64,000 nt of DNA from Arthrobacter nitrophenolicus (lineage in GTDB: Bacteria; Actinomycetota; Actinomycetes; Actinomycetales; Micrococcaceae), in assembly GCF_000332815.1 (NCBI RefSeq), contig NZ_AOFD01000012.1, positions 1-64,000 of the forward strand. The letters run 5' to 3'. The position numbers were made by a program, and so were the translations under genes. The notes under the pieces are model-generated. The model made no database searches, was not told the origin of the DNA, and saw nothing but the letters and a program-made list of their open reading frames with translations. Shown piece by piece: positions 1 to 9,149 of this stretch. Position 1 is the first letter of the stretch, and every line of letters begins with the position of its first letter.

Positions 1-50
1 TTCGTGGAGAAGGTGGCCGCCCGCCGTCGTTCTTTCAGCGAATGTTTGTA

Positions 51-473
51 CTACTGGCCTTCGATGGCTGCCTTGGCCGCGGGATCCGAGTCCTTGAGGA
101 ACTTCTCGATGCGCTCGGGTTCCTCCGGCTCGCCGATGGCTGCCGAGGCCCGGCCCAGCGAGTAGAGGGCGCGCAGGAAGCCGCGGTTGGGCTCGTGCTC
201 CCAGGGAATGGGGCCGGCGCCGCGCCAGCCGTTGCGGCGCAGCGCATCCAGCCCGCGGTGGTAGCCCACCCGGGCGTAGGCGTAGGAGTCGATGGTTCGC
301 CCCTCGGCCCACGCCTCTTCAGCCAGGATGGCCCACAGGAGCGAGGACGTGGGGTTCTTCGCCACCAGGTCCACCGCTTCCTGGCCGAGGGCGAGGTGCT
401 GGTACACCTCGGTCTCGGCGGGCAGGAGCGTGGGCTCCGGACCCATGAGGTTTTTGCGGAACTCGTCCGACAT
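51..473 (-). CDS. DUF3151 family protein
   Basis: This 140-residue protein matches the actinobacterial DUF3151 family over its whole length. Recognisable parts are the N-terminal MSDEFRKNLMGPEPTLLP stretch and a central alpha-helical region containing SSLLWAILAEEAW and YARVGYHRGLDALR, which looks like a TPR-type helical fold. No signal peptide or membrane segment is visible. Its ATG abuts the stop codon of the aldolase gene upstream (positions 473 and 474), so the two are probably co-transcribed. DUF3151 next to fba is a recurrent actinobacterial arrangement. The biochemical role is unknown. Confidence 0.9.
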   Translation of the reverse strand: MSDEFRKNLMGPEPTLLPAETEVYQHLALGQEAVDLVAKNPTSSLLWAILAEEAWAEGRTIDSYAYARVGYHRGLDALRRNGWRGAGPIPWEHEPNRGFLRALYSLGRASAAIGEPEEPERIEKFLKDSDPAAKAAIEGQ

Positions 474-1493
<1,020 letters not shown>

Positions 1494-1634
1494 GCTGACT
1501 CCTATGCTGAGTTTCGTCTGAGGCTGGTAACCCGTAGACCGCTTTACGGCTAGCTCCATCCTAGCGATATCCGCCACACCGCCGCCGATTCGGGTCAGCC
1601 GTCGGTAACACTCCCGCAACCAGAAGCGCGCGCC

Positions 1635-2309
1635 CTACACGTGCTGGTTGAAGACGTGCCGCCGGACCCAGGCGTGCATGGCGATGGCTGCCGCTGAGGC
1701 GGCGTTGATGGACCGGGTGGAGCCGAACTGTTCAATGGATAGCGTGGCCTCCGCCGCCGTGTGGACTTCGGGTGTAAGGCCCGGGCCTTCCTGGCCGAAA
1801 ACCAGCACACAGTCCCTGGGCAGGTCGTAGGTTTCCAGCGGCACCGAGTCCGGGAAAATGTCGACGCCGATGATCGCCAGCCCCTCGCCCTGCGCCCACG
1901 CCACGAAGTCCTCAACGCTGGGATGGTGGCGGACGTGCTGGTAGCGGTCGGTCACCATGGCACCGCGCCGGTTCCACCGCCGTCGTCCGATGATGTGCAC
2001 CTCTTTGGCGAGGAACGCGTTGGCGGTCCGCACCACCGTGCCGATGTTGAGGTCGTGCTGCCAGTTCTCGATGGCCACGTGGAAGTTGTGCCGGCGCGAA
2101 TCCAGTTCCGCCACGATCGCCTCGTGCTTCCAGTAGCGGTACTTGTCCAGCACGTTGCGGCGGTCGCCGTCGGCCAGCAGGTCCGGGTCCCAGTGGTCGC
2201 CTTCCGGCAGTTCGCCTTCCCAGGGCCCGACGCCGACCTCCGCCTTGGGCGCCGCGGCCTCCTCGGGGTGTGCGTTGGGGTCGTCGGGAAGGCCGGGCGT
2301 TTGGTTCAC
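1635..2309 (-). CDS. TrmH/SpoU family RNA 2'-O-methyltransferase
   Basis: This is a 224-residue SPOUT-class methyltransferase that should transfer a methyl group from S-adenosylmethionine to a ribose 2'-OH in tRNA or rRNA. The three SpoU motifs are present: NIGTVVRTANAF (88-99) with the catalytic-type Arg, FGQEGPGL (171-178), and SINAASAAAIAMHAW (from about 200) forming the trefoil knot. The first 60 residues are an acidic, Pro-rich extension. The start is GTG at 2309. No spaced Shine-Dalgarno is seen, but TAGTGT lies 6 nt upstream (2316-2321), suggesting a leaderless transcript. The exact RNA target cannot be told from sequence. Confidence 0.92.
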   Translation of the reverse strand: MNQTPGLPDDPNAHPEEAAAPKAEVGVGPWEGELPEGDHWDPDLLADGDRRNVLDKYRYWKHEAIVAELDSRRHNFHVAIENWQHDLNIGTVVRTANAFLAKEVHIIGRRRWNRRGAMVTDRYQHVRHHPSVEDFVAWAQGEGLAIIGVDIFPDSVPLETYDLPRDCVLVFGQEGPGLTPEVHTAAEATLSIEQFGSTRSINAASAAAIAMHAWVRRHVFNQHV

Positions 2310-2361
2310 CCCTCAACACTAGACTGGTCCACTGGAGCAAACATCACCGGTGGAGGTAAGC

Positions 2362-3198
2362 GTGGCAGAAGCAGACCAGGTAGCAGGAAATCCCGCGGTA
2401 TACCGCAGCGGCCAGGAAATCGAGTGCTGGCTGACGGACATGGACGGGGTCCTGGTCCACGAGAACCAGCCGATCCCGGGAGCAGCCGAACTGATCCAGC
2501 GCTGGGTGGACACCTCCAGGCGCTTCCTGGTGCTGACCAATAACTCCATCTTCACCCCGCGCGACCTGGCCGCCCGGCTGCGGGCCTCAGGCCTGGAGGT
2601 TCCGGAGGAGAACATCTGGACCTCGGCGCTGGCCACCGCCCAGTTCTTGAAGGACCAGGTGTCCGCGGGCGGCTCGGAATCAGGAAACCGCGCCTACACC
2701 ATCGGCGAAGCCGGGCTGACGACGGCGCTGCACGAGGCTGGTTTCATCCTTACCGACCAGAACCCGGACTTCGTGGTGCTCGGCGAAACACGTACCTACT
2801 CCTTTGAGGCAATCACCACCGCGATCCGCCTGATCCTGGCCGGTGCCCGCTTCATCGCGACCAACCCGGATGCCACGGGCCCGTCGAAAGACGGCCCCAT
2901 GCCGGCCACCGGCGCCATCGCTGCCCTGATCACCAAGGCCACGGGGCGGGAGCCGTACATCGTGGGCAAGCCGAACCCCATGATGTTCCGTTCCGCCATG
3001 AACCAGATCGACGCGCACTCGGAAACTACCGCCATGATCGGTGACCGGATGGACACGGACATCATTGCCGGCATGGAGGCGGGGCTGCACACCGTCCTGG
3101 TTCTCAGCGGCATTACGCACAAGGACGATATTGCCGCCTACCCGTTCCGGCCCAACCAGGTCCTGAACTCCGTGGCGGACCTGAAGAACCAGATCTAG
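2362..3198 (+). CDS. HAD-IIA family sugar-phosphate phosphatase (NagD-like)
   Basis: This 278-residue cytoplasmic HAD hydrolase belongs to the NagD/4-nitrophenylphosphatase-like class, which dephosphorylates small phosphorylated metabolites. Motif I is DMDGV (26-30, nucleophile and acid/base Asp), motif II is LTNNS, the motif III Lys lies in GKPNPMMF, and motif IV is MIGDRMDTDI. A GTG at 2350 is in frame, but GTG at 2362 follows GGAGG at 5-nt spacing and is the better start. Its stop codon shares the palindrome CTAG with the stop of the convergent hydrolase gene. The substrate is not deducible. Confidence 0.9.
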   Translation: MAEADQVAGNPAVYRSGQEIECWLTDMDGVLVHENQPIPGAAELIQRWVDTSRRFLVLTNNSIFTPRDLAARLRASGLEVPEENIWTSALATAQFLKDQVSAGGSESGNRAYTIGEAGLTTALHEAGFILTDQNPDFVVLGETRTYSFEAITTAIRLILAGARFIATNPDATGPSKDGPMPATGAIAALITKATGREPYIVGKPNPMMFRSAMNQIDAHSETTAMIGDRMDTDIIAGMEAGLHTVLVLSGITHKDDIAAYPFRPNQVLNSVADLKNQI

Positions 3199-4235
3199 AA
3201 CACACTCACCCTGGAGCCGCCCCGGGGCAGCGGGAAGAACCCGTTCAGCAGTTCCTCCAGGAGGGGGTTGTACACGTTCGGGTTCCAGCCGGGGCTGGCG
3301 TGGGCGGGGGCGGCTCCGGTGGTCTGCAGGCCCGTCGAAACCATGTTGTCCTTGAACGCCACCGCCCACGCCTCGGCGGCCGTCTGGTAGCGCACGGTGC
3401 GGTCCCTCGGGTTGCCGATGTAGGCCATCCTGGCGTTGCCGATCCGCCCGGCGAACCGGGATCCGTCGAAGTAGTAGATGTAGGCGGATTCGGTTTGGAT
3501 CAGCACACTGGACGGGGCGATCGGGGACAGTTGTTCCAGGGTCTGGTCCAGGATCTGCCGCCAGCTGCGCTCGTCCTTGTGGATCACCCGTTCGCCCAGC
3601 TCGTAACCGCCGCGCAGGGTGGACGGGAACCGGAAGCCGCGCTCGTAGAGGAACACCACGCCGTCGAACCAGCTTTGGTCAAGGACGTCATGCTTGCTGT
3701 ACGGGCTGGAGTCCAGGACGATGAACTGCACTTCCACGCCGTGAAGCTCCAAAAGCCGGGCGGCCACCTGGGTTGCCACCATCCCGCCGAAACTGTGCCC
3801 GTAGAAGAAGAGCTTGGTGAGCTTCCGGGCGCGGACGTACTCGATCACCGCGATGACCACCTCGTCGATGTCCAGCCCCTGGTTGGAGTACCCGACGGCG
3901 GCCAGCCGGGCCCGCTTGTTCAGGGACCCGCGCAGCGAGTTCAGGATCCACTGCGCCTCTTCCCAGCTGGTTTTGTAGCCGGGGAAGAGGAACCAGCTGG
4001 CGTCCGGGTAGTAGGCGTCCGCGAAGTTGTCCGGCACGGGCAGGATCTTGTTGGTCCGGCGCTGCGACTGGACCTCCCGCGTGAGGAGCATGTCCGCCGC
4101 CAGCAATCCGGAGGCCCCGGCGCCGGTGAGGAATGAGCGCCGGGAAAAGCGTTTCAGGGCAGCGGCTTCCGCCAGCAGGCGGGCCGCGGAAGACCCGCGC
4201 CGGTCCTGCGGACTTACCTCCCCCTCATACGGCAC
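3195..4235 (-). CDS. Tat-exported alpha/beta hydrolase
   Basis: This 346-residue protein has a twin-arginine signal near the N terminus: SRRSFLTGAG at about 31-40 followed by a short hydrophobic stretch, so the enzyme should be exported folded. The mature part has an alpha/beta-hydrolase nucleophile elbow, GHSFGG at 146-151 with Ser148 as the likely nucleophile, preceded by KLFFY. The acid and His cannot be assigned with certainty. The start is GTG 4235, with no strong Shine-Dalgarno, so it could lie a few codons away. It overlaps the convergent phosphatase gene by 4 bp. An esterase or lipase-like activity is inferred only from the fold. Confidence 0.8.
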   Translation of the reverse strand: MPYEGEVSPQDRRGSSAARLLAEAAALKRFSRRSFLTGAGASGLLAADMLLTREVQSQRRTNKILPVPDNFADAYYPDASWFLFPGYKTSWEEAQWILNSLRGSLNKRARLAAVGYSNQGLDIDEVVIAVIEYVRARKLTKLFFYGHSFGGMVATQVAARLLELHGVEVQFIVLDSSPYSKHDVLDQSWFDGVVFLYERGFRFPSTLRGGYELGERVIHKDERSWRQILDQTLEQLSPIAPSSVLIQTESAYIYYFDGSRFAGRIGNARMAYIGNPRDRTVRYQTAAEAWAVAFKDNMVSTGLQTTGAAPAHASPGWNPNVYNPLLEELLNGFFPLPRGGSRVSVF

Positions 4236-4304
4236 GCCTCTACCGTAGGCACAACCGAAGACACGCCCGCAAGGAGCGGGGTATAACCATTCAGTGACGC
4301 CGGG

Positions 4305-4916
4305 TCAACTGGCGGTCTGGTCCTCTGCCGCAGTGGACGGCGCTTCGGGATCCTGCCGGCGCCGGAGGATTTCCCGGCCGATGTCGTTGTAGCGGCCCAG
4401 GAGGTCCGAGCCGGCGAGTGACGAGGGGTTGTCCAGCAGGGCGAACAGGGTATCGCTGGCCGCCAGAAGTTCTTCGCCCGAGTATTCCTGCAGCGGCCGG
4501 GAGAACAGATCCTCAAGCCGGGCTGCCGGCACGCCCAGGAATTCCCGGCTGACGTCCGGAAGGAGGGCGTCGTCGTCGGAAGCTGGAACAGTCCGCCCGG
4601 CAGGGCTGCCGGCAGGTGTCCAGCTGCCGGTGGAAGTTGAGATCTGGAGAGAGACGCCGGCGCCGTCAATCCCGGCCAGCGCGGTGATGTCCATGGCGTT
4701 GAGGTCGCTCCGCAGTCCCGCCAGCGCGGCGGACTCCACCAGCGCAGCCTGGGAAAGGTCAACGCGGATATGGGAGCGGATGCCCATGCGCCGGACCCGG
4801 CGGATGATGTGAACCAGGTCGGGGCGCGACTCGTGGTTCAGGCTCCCCCGGACGTCGATCCGGACGGTATCGGCGGGGACGTCGAGGTTAACGAGGGCGT
4901 TCAGTGCGCGGTCCAT
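4305..4916 (-). CDS. STAS-like domain protein
   Basis: This 203-residue soluble protein has an N-terminal half that reads like a STAS or anti-sigma-factor-antagonist fold: alternating strands in TVRIDVRGSLNHES, a helix with PDLVHIIRRVRR, and HIRVDLSQAALVESAALAGLR where a phosphorylatable Ser would sit. The C-terminal 80 residues are helical with low similarity to anything I know, including EEILRRRQ-type charged segments (EILRRRQDPEAP). GGAG lies 5 nt before the ATG. It sits upstream of, and in the same direction as, the GAF-ANTAR gene's neighbourhood, and both could belong to a stress-signalling set. The assignment rests on fold impression only. Confidence 0.6.
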   Translation of the reverse strand: MDRALNALVNLDVPADTVRIDVRGSLNHESRPDLVHIIRRVRRMGIRSHIRVDLSQAALVESAALAGLRSDLNAMDITALAGIDGAGVSLQISTSTGSWTPAGSPAGRTVPASDDDALLPDVSREFLGVPAARLEDLFSRPLQEYSGEELLAASDTLFALLDNPSSLAGSDLLGRYNDIGREILRRRQDPEAPSTAAEDQTAS

Positions 4917-5016
4917 AGGTACTCCAAAAAAGGGTGTCTATGGCCGACGGCTCAACCTCGGTAAGCGTAACTCCCAGTTCCAGCCGGGCACAACCCGCCA
5001 GTAACAACGCCGGGCA

Positions 5017-5784
5017 TCAGGCAGATTGGTCGGACTGCCTTTGGCTGGGTTCCTGGTAGTGGGTCCTGGTGCCGCTGCCGCCCACTGAATCAACCAGGGA
5101 CCGCGCGATGTCCCGCAGTTTCGTGTTGCTGTTGCTGGAAGCTTCGGTGAGGATCTGCACGGCGGCCTGCTGGCTGCACCGGTTCTGCGCCATCACGATG
5201 CCCACGGCGATATCGATAATAGTCCGGGACTCCAGTGTGGCACGCAGGTTGGCCGCGCTGTCCGTGTGCAGCGAGAACCGCACTGCCAGCCGCAGCGCCT
5301 GGGAGATCTCCCGGGTGTAGCCGCGGGCTTTCGCGGCAGCCTTTTCATCGAACTTGTGCGGAACGTCCGAGTACAGGTTGAGTGCCGCTTTGGCTTCGCC
5401 CTGCAGGTTGAAGGGCAGCGAGAGCACGGACCGGAGGCCATGCGAAGCCACCGCGTTGGCGTAGTCGGGCCCCCAGCGGTTCTCCTTGAGGAGGTCCGGC
5501 ACGTGGACCTCGCGTTCTTCCTCGGCCGCAGTGAGACAGGGCCCCTGGGACAGGGAGTACTGGATCTCATCCACTTCCCGCGCTGAGTCGCTGCTCCAGC
5601 CGATGGTGGCTGCCTTGCGGTCCCGGAGAAGGGTGATGCCACACAGCGCATCATCCCCGTCACCTGCCACCTGGTGCGCGGAGAACCGTGCCAGCTCGTT
5701 GAGGAAATCCTCGAAGTCTGCACTTTCCAGGATGAGGTTCTGGATCTGCTCGTTGGTGTTCAAGGGCTGTTCAGAGGGGAGCAT
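5017..5784 (-). CDS. GAF and ANTAR domain transcription antiterminator
   Basis: This 255-residue cytoplasmic regulator has a GAF-type sensor region at about residues 20-165 (with CLTAAEEEREVHVPDLL and VLSLPFNLQGEAKAALNLYSD) and an ANTAR RNA-binding domain at about 175-235 (SRTIIDIAVGIVMAQNRCS, then AVQILTEASSNSNTKLRDIA). ANTAR proteins bind paired hairpins in nascent mRNA and prevent termination. The ligand of the GAF part is unknown. The start ATG follows GGAGA at about 9 nt. The family is abundant in Arthrobacter and mycobacteria. I see no obvious ANTAR hairpin pair next to it, so its targets probably lie elsewhere. Confidence 0.9.
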   Translation of the reverse strand: MLPSEQPLNTNEQIQNLILESADFEDFLNELARFSAHQVAGDGDDALCGITLLRDRKAATIGWSSDSAREVDEIQYSLSQGPCLTAAEEEREVHVPDLLKENRWGPDYANAVASHGLRSVLSLPFNLQGEAKAALNLYSDVPHKFDEKAAAKARGYTREISQALRLAVRFSLHTDSAANLRATLESRTIIDIAVGIVMAQNRCSQQAAVQILTEASSNSNTKLRDIARSLVDSVGGSGTRTHYQEPSQRQSDQSA

Positions 5785-5930
5785 GCTGCACGTTCTCCGT
5801 AGGGGGAGTTAAGGGGTTAACGCAAATGATAGGCCAGCCTCAGCCGGTCATCCAACAGAATGCAGCCCCAGTCCCCGGGAGGCTGCTCCAGCAGGCCGCC
5901 GCCCCTGGCCTGCGGGGCGGCGGCGGATGG

Positions 5931-6515
5931 CTAGGAAAGACCCAGCTCGTCCTTGCTGAACGCAAACAGGTAGGGAACACCGGTTTCGGCTTCAATCTTT
6001 TCCTTGGCCCCGGTGTCGCGGTCCACGATCACTGCCACCGCTACAACATTGCCGCCGGCGTTGCGGACGCCCTCGACGGCGGTCAGGGCGGATCCGCCGG
6101 TGGTGGAGGTGTCTTCCAGGACCAGGACCTTGCGTCCTTCCACGGACGGGCCTTCCACCTGGCGGCCCATGCCGTAGGATTTCTGCGCCTTGCGGACCAC
6201 GAAGGCGTCCACGGCACGGCCGGCGTCGGCAGCTGCATGCATGACGGCCGTACCCACGGGGTCGGCGCCCATGGTGAGGCCGCCGGCGCATTCGAAGTCG
6301 ATCCCGGCGTCGTCGGCAAGCGCGAGCATGACCTGGCCCACCAGTTTGGAGGCCTCGTGGTGCAGGGTGATCCGGCGGAGGTCGATGTAGTAGTCAGCCT
6401 CCGCTCCGCTGGAGAGGATCACCTTGCCGCGGACCACGGCAAGTTCCTTGATCAGTTCGAGCAGGCGGGCACGGGCGGCTGCAGCGTCCACTGCAGTTTC
6501 ACTGGGGGAAGTCAT
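5931..6515 (-). CDS. pyrE: orotate phosphoribosyltransferase
   Basis: This 194-residue enzyme joins orotate to PRPP to make orotidine 5'-monophosphate in de novo pyrimidine synthesis. The PRPP-binding signature VLVLEDTSTTGGS lies at about 130-142, and the catalytic loop is KAQKSYGMGRQVEG (109-122). An orotate-side element is YYIDLRRITLH (42-52). The length is normal for the family. No Shine-Dalgarno is evident, but TAAACT lies 7 nt before the ATG (6523-6528), so a leaderless transcript is likely. It is divergent from nadE, with the two starts 74 bp apart. Confidence 0.95.
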   Translation of the reverse strand: MTSPSETAVDAAAARARLLELIKELAVVRGKVILSSGAEADYYIDLRRITLHHEASKLVGQVMLALADDAGIDFECAGGLTMGADPVGTAVMHAAADAGRAVDAFVVRKAQKSYGMGRQVEGPSVEGRKVLVLEDTSTTGGSALTAVEGVRNAGGNVVAVAVIVDRDTGAKEKIEAETGVPYLFAFSKDELGLS

Positions 6516-6522
6516 GGGTTCC

Positions 6523-6528
6523 AGTTTA
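6523..6528 (-). promoter_or_regulatory. -10 box for leaderless pyrE
   Basis: TAAACT is read on the minus strand and ends 7 nt before the pyrE ATG. That would place the transcription start at or next to the start codon. No convincing -35 element is seen. Confidence 0.45.
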
Positions 6529-6552
6529 GTCGGGACAGGCCGGTGGACATGC

Positions 6553-6582
6553 TTGAGCAGTGTCGGCGCCGCTGGCTAGGCT
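6553..6582 (+). promoter_or_regulatory. nadE promoter (leaderless)
   Basis: TTGAGC (6553-6558) and TAGGCT (6577-6582) are separated by 18 bp. The -10 box ends 7 nt before the ATG at 6590, so transcription should begin at the start codon. This supports ATG 6590 over the upstream in-frame GTG at 6560, which would lie inside the promoter. Confidence 0.55.
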
Positions 6583-6589
6583 GGGGCAC

Positions 6590-7444
6590 ATGCGCGAACT
6601 CCAGGCCTCCATCATCAAGGAAATGGGCGTACAGCCCCGGATCGATCCTGCCGGGGAGGTGCGCAAGCGCGTCACATTCCTCAAGGACTACCTCAAGGCA
6701 ACACAGACCAGGGGCTTTGTCCTGGGCATTTCCGGCGGCCTGGATTCGTCCCTGGCCGGAAAGCTCGCCCAGCTGGCTGTCGACGAATTGGAGGCCGAGG
6801 GCGTGGAAGCCAACTTCGTGGCGGTGCGCCTTCCCTACGGCGTCCAGCACGATGAGGCGGATGCCCAGGCCGCCCTTGACTTCATCCGGCCCAAGACGGA
6901 GTGGACATTCAACATTTCCGCTGCCGTTGACGGCTTCGAGGACGAGTTCGAAAAGACTGTGGGTAACGGGATCTCGGATTTCCACAAGGGAAACACCAAG
7001 GCCCGGACGCGCATGATCGCCCAGTACGCGCTGGCAGGCGAGCACAACTACCTGGTGATCGGCACCGACCACGGCGCGGAGTCCGTCACCGGATTCTTCA
7101 CCAAATACGGCGACGGCGGCGCGGACATCCTTCCGCTCTTCGGCTTGAACAAGCGGCAGAACCGCGCCCTGCTGGCGGAGCTTGGCGCTCCGGCGCGGAT
7201 CTGGGAAAAGGTGCCCACAGCCGATCTCCTGGACGACCAGCCGGGCCGCACCGATGAAGACGAACTGGGCCTGACCTACGACCAGATCGACGACTACCTG
7301 GAAGGCCGGGACGTTCCCGCGGACGTCGCGGAACGCATCGAACAGAAGTACCTGCGCACCCGGCACAAGCGGACCGTCCCTGTCACGATTTTTGATACCT
7401 GGTGGAAAGGCGAGGGCCCCGAAGAGGCACGCACCGGGCTCTAA
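6590..7444 (+). CDS. nadE: ammonia-dependent NAD+ synthetase
   Basis: This 284-residue enzyme converts deamido-NAD (nicotinic acid adenine dinucleotide) to NAD+ using ATP and ammonia, the last step of NAD synthesis. The PP-loop of the N-type ATP pyrophosphatase fold is GISGGLDSS at 46-54, and further conserved blocks are [20 protein letters not shown] and [17 protein letters not shown]. There is no glutaminase domain, so this is the short E. coli-like form. Its N terminus [16 protein letters not shown] aligns naturally with that family. It converges on the IclR gene, and the two stop codons overlap by 4 bp. Confidence 0.95.
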   Translation: MRELQASIIKEMGVQPRIDPAGEVRKRVTFLKDYLKATQTRGFVLGISGGLDSSLAGKLAQLAVDELEAEGVEANFVAVRLPYGVQHDEADAQAALDFIRPKTEWTFNISAAVDGFEDEFEKTVGNGISDFHKGNTKARTRMIAQYALAGEHNYLVIGTDHGAESVTGFFTKYGDGGADILPLFGLNKRQNRALLAELGAPARIWEKVPTADLLDDQPGRTDEDELGLTYDQIDDYLEGRDVPADVAERIEQKYLRTRHKRTVPVTIFDTWWKGEGPEEARTGL

Positions 7445-8223
7445 CCCGCGGCGTTTCCGCCCAGCTGCTGGGTGATCCGGTGGGCCTCTGCCATCAGCAG
7501 CCCGCCTAGCTCCTCCTGGCGGTCCGGCCGGAACCGGGGCTCGATGCCGGTCAGGGACAGCGCCCAGGCGGGCCGTCCTGACCGGTCAAACACCGCGGCG
7601 CCCATCCCCCAACTGCCTTCCAGTACCAGCCCCGGATTCACCGAGTAGCCATGCATCCGGGTGGTGCCGAGGCTTTCCCGCACCAGCTCCCGCGTGTGGT
7701 TCGCGGCGAAGGCACCCGCATGCTTTTCCCAGTCCGCCAGCAGCTCCTCCTGCTCGGCCTCCGGCAGGAACGCCATGATCGCCGTGCCCGCGGAGGCCAC
7801 ACCCAGGGGGAACCGGACACCCTCGTGGAGGACGAAGGACCTGACCGGAAAGCTGCCCTCCTCCCGCAGCAGGCAGACAGTCTCCGAGCCGCGGCGGATC
7901 GAGAAGAATGCGCTCTCGCCGGTGGCCTCGGCAAGCCGGCGGAGGCTGGGGCGCGCAATGTCCTCCAGCGGGAACCGGGCGGATGCCACTGATCCCATCA
8001 ATAGGATTTCCGGCCCCAGCACCCAGTTCCCGGATGCCGGGTCGTGGTCCAGCAGTCCCTCGCTTGCCAGGGAGGCGAGCAGCCTGTGAACCGTGGGCCG
8101 GGTCAGTCCCGACTCGCGGACCAGGCCGGCCAGCGGCATGCCGTCCGCACTGCGCGCCACCAGGCGTAACAAACCGGCGATCCTGCTGACCACCTGCGCC
8201 CCCTGCATCGGAACTGCACCCAT
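7441..8223 (-). CDS. IclR family transcriptional regulator
   Basis: This 260-residue regulator has an N-terminal winged helix-turn-helix (about residues 5-65; [19 protein letters not shown] is the recognition region) and a C-terminal IclR effector-binding domain (about 80-250). The frame is open for 53 more codons upstream, but ATG 8223 follows AAAGGAG at 5 nt and gives a typical N terminus. It is transcribed divergently from the CoA-transferase/thiolase operon. Three copies of a GTCCAC...GGATAT motif occupy the shared intergenic region, so it probably controls that operon and itself. The effector is unknown; an acyl or keto-acid intermediate is plausible. Confidence 0.92.
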   Translation of the reverse strand: MGAVPMQGAQVVSRIAGLLRLVARSADGMPLAGLVRESGLTRPTVHRLLASLASEGLLDHDPASGNWVLGPEILLMGSVASARFPLEDIARPSLRRLAEATGESAFFSIRRGSETVCLLREEGSFPVRSFVLHEGVRFPLGVASAGTAIMAFLPEAEQEELLADWEKHAGAFAANHTRELVRESLGTTRMHGYSVNPGLVLEGSWGMGAAVFDRSGRPAWALSLTGIEPRFRPDRQEELGGLLMAEAHRITQQLGGNAAG

Positions 8224-8235
8224 CCCCACTCCTTT

Positions 8236-8252
8236 GTCCACATTATGGATAT
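8236..8252. promoter_or_regulatory. IclR operator-like repeat A
   Basis: GTCCACATTATGGATAT starts 13 nt upstream of the iclR start codon, next to its ribosome binding site. It is one of three 17-bp copies in this intergenic region and is well placed for autoregulation. Confidence 0.55.
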
Positions 8253-8265
8253 GTATCAGCTTACC

Positions 8266-8282
8266 GTCCACAGTGTAGATAC
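8266..8282. promoter_or_regulatory. IclR operator-like repeat B
   Basis: GTCCACAGTGTAGATAC is the most diverged of the three copies. It starts exactly 30 bp from copy A, about three helical turns, as expected for cooperative binding on one face of the DNA. Confidence 0.5.
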
Positions 8283-8308
8283 AGTGTTTCCCCGCACACT
8301 TTCTGGCC

Positions 8309-8337
8309 TTGACACCCCCAACTCGCCTCCCTAGCCT
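8309..8337 (+). promoter_or_regulatory. promoter of the CoA-transferase operon
   Basis: A consensus -35 TTGACA (8309-8314) and a -10 TAGCCT (8332-8337) are separated by 17 bp. The predicted transcription start is near 8344, just upstream of repeat C. Confidence 0.65.
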
Positions 8338-8354
8338 CGAAGTCACAACCACGT

Positions 8355-8371
8355 GTCCACAAAGTGGATAT
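8355..8371. promoter_or_regulatory. IclR operator-like repeat C
   Basis: GTCCACAAAGTGGATAT contains the perfect dyad TCCAC-AAA-GTGGA. It lies about 10 bp downstream of the predicted start of transcription of the CoA-transferase operon and before its start codon, a classical repressor position. Confidence 0.6.
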
Positions 8372-8394
8372 CTGACTCTCAACGAGGAGACACC

Positions 8395-9120
8395 ATGAGC
8401 AAAGTCCAGCCCTCGGCCGCGGCCGCCCTGGAGGGGGCGCTTAGTGACGGGATGACCCTCGCCGTCGGCGGTTTCGGCCTCAGCGGTATCCCTGCGGATC
8501 TGATCGAGGCCGTGCGGGATTCGGGGGTGCAGGACCTGACGGTGGTCTCGAACAACATGGGCGTGGACGGCAAGGGCCTGGGCATCCTGATCGAGGCGGG
8601 CCAGGTCCGCAAAGTCATCGCCTCCTACGTAGCGAAAACAAGCTGTTCGCCGAGCAGTACCTCGCCGGAAACCTCGAGGTGGAGTTCACCCCGCAGCACC
8701 TTGGCCGAGCGGCTGCGCGCCGGCGGCGCCGGCATCCCCGCCTTCTACACCAGGACCGGCGTGGGCACCCTGGTTGCCGAGGGCAAGCCGCACGAGGTGT
8801 TCGACGGCGAAACGTACGTCCGGGAGCGCGGCATCGTGGCCGACGTCGCACTGGTCCACGCCCACACCGCGGACACGGACGGCAACCTCATCTACCGTTA
8901 CACCGCGCGCAACTTCAATCCCGTGGTGGCCACCGCCGGGAAGCTGACCATCGCCGAGGCCGAGGTCATCCTCCCGCCCGGCACCCTGGACCCGAACCAC
9001 ATCGTCACCCCCGGCGTGTTCGTCCAGCGCCTGGTGCAGGCCGCCGCCCGGGTCAAGGACATCGAACAGCGCACCGTCCGGCCCCGCACCGAGCCCGCCG
9101 CTGAAGCGCTGGCCCTCTGA
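8395..9120 (+). CDS. 3-oxoacid CoA-transferase subunit A, internal garbled stretch
   Basis: The alpha subunit (241 aa as read) of a class I CoA-transferase moves CoA from succinyl-CoA or acetyl-CoA to a 3-oxoacid such as acetoacetate, with subunit [11 protein letters not shown] (about 22-31) and [16 protein letters not shown] are typical. Between them, the 22 residues after SYV do not match the family. The same DNA read in the next frame (8634-8696) gives [12 protein letters not shown] then EVEFTPQ, exactly the conserved block. So one base is missing near 8632 and two near 8697, and together they restore the frame. The start ATG follows GAGGAG. If real, the change would remove a conserved core segment. 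Sequencing error is more likely. Confidence 0.88.
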   Translation: MSKVQPSAAAALEGALSDGMTLAVGGFGLSGIPADLIEAVRDSGVQDLTVVSNNMGVDGKGLGILIEAGQVRKVIASYVAKTSCSPSSTSPETSRWSSPRSTLAERLRAGGAGIPAFYTRTGVGTLVAEGKPHEVFDGETYVRERGIVADVALVHAHTADTDGNLIYRYTARNFNPVVATAGKLTIAEAEVILPPGTLDPNHIVTPGVFVQRLVQAAARVKDIEQRTVRPRTEPAAEALAL

Positions 9121-9149
9121 ACCCCCACCACTTTCGAAGGAGAAACCCC

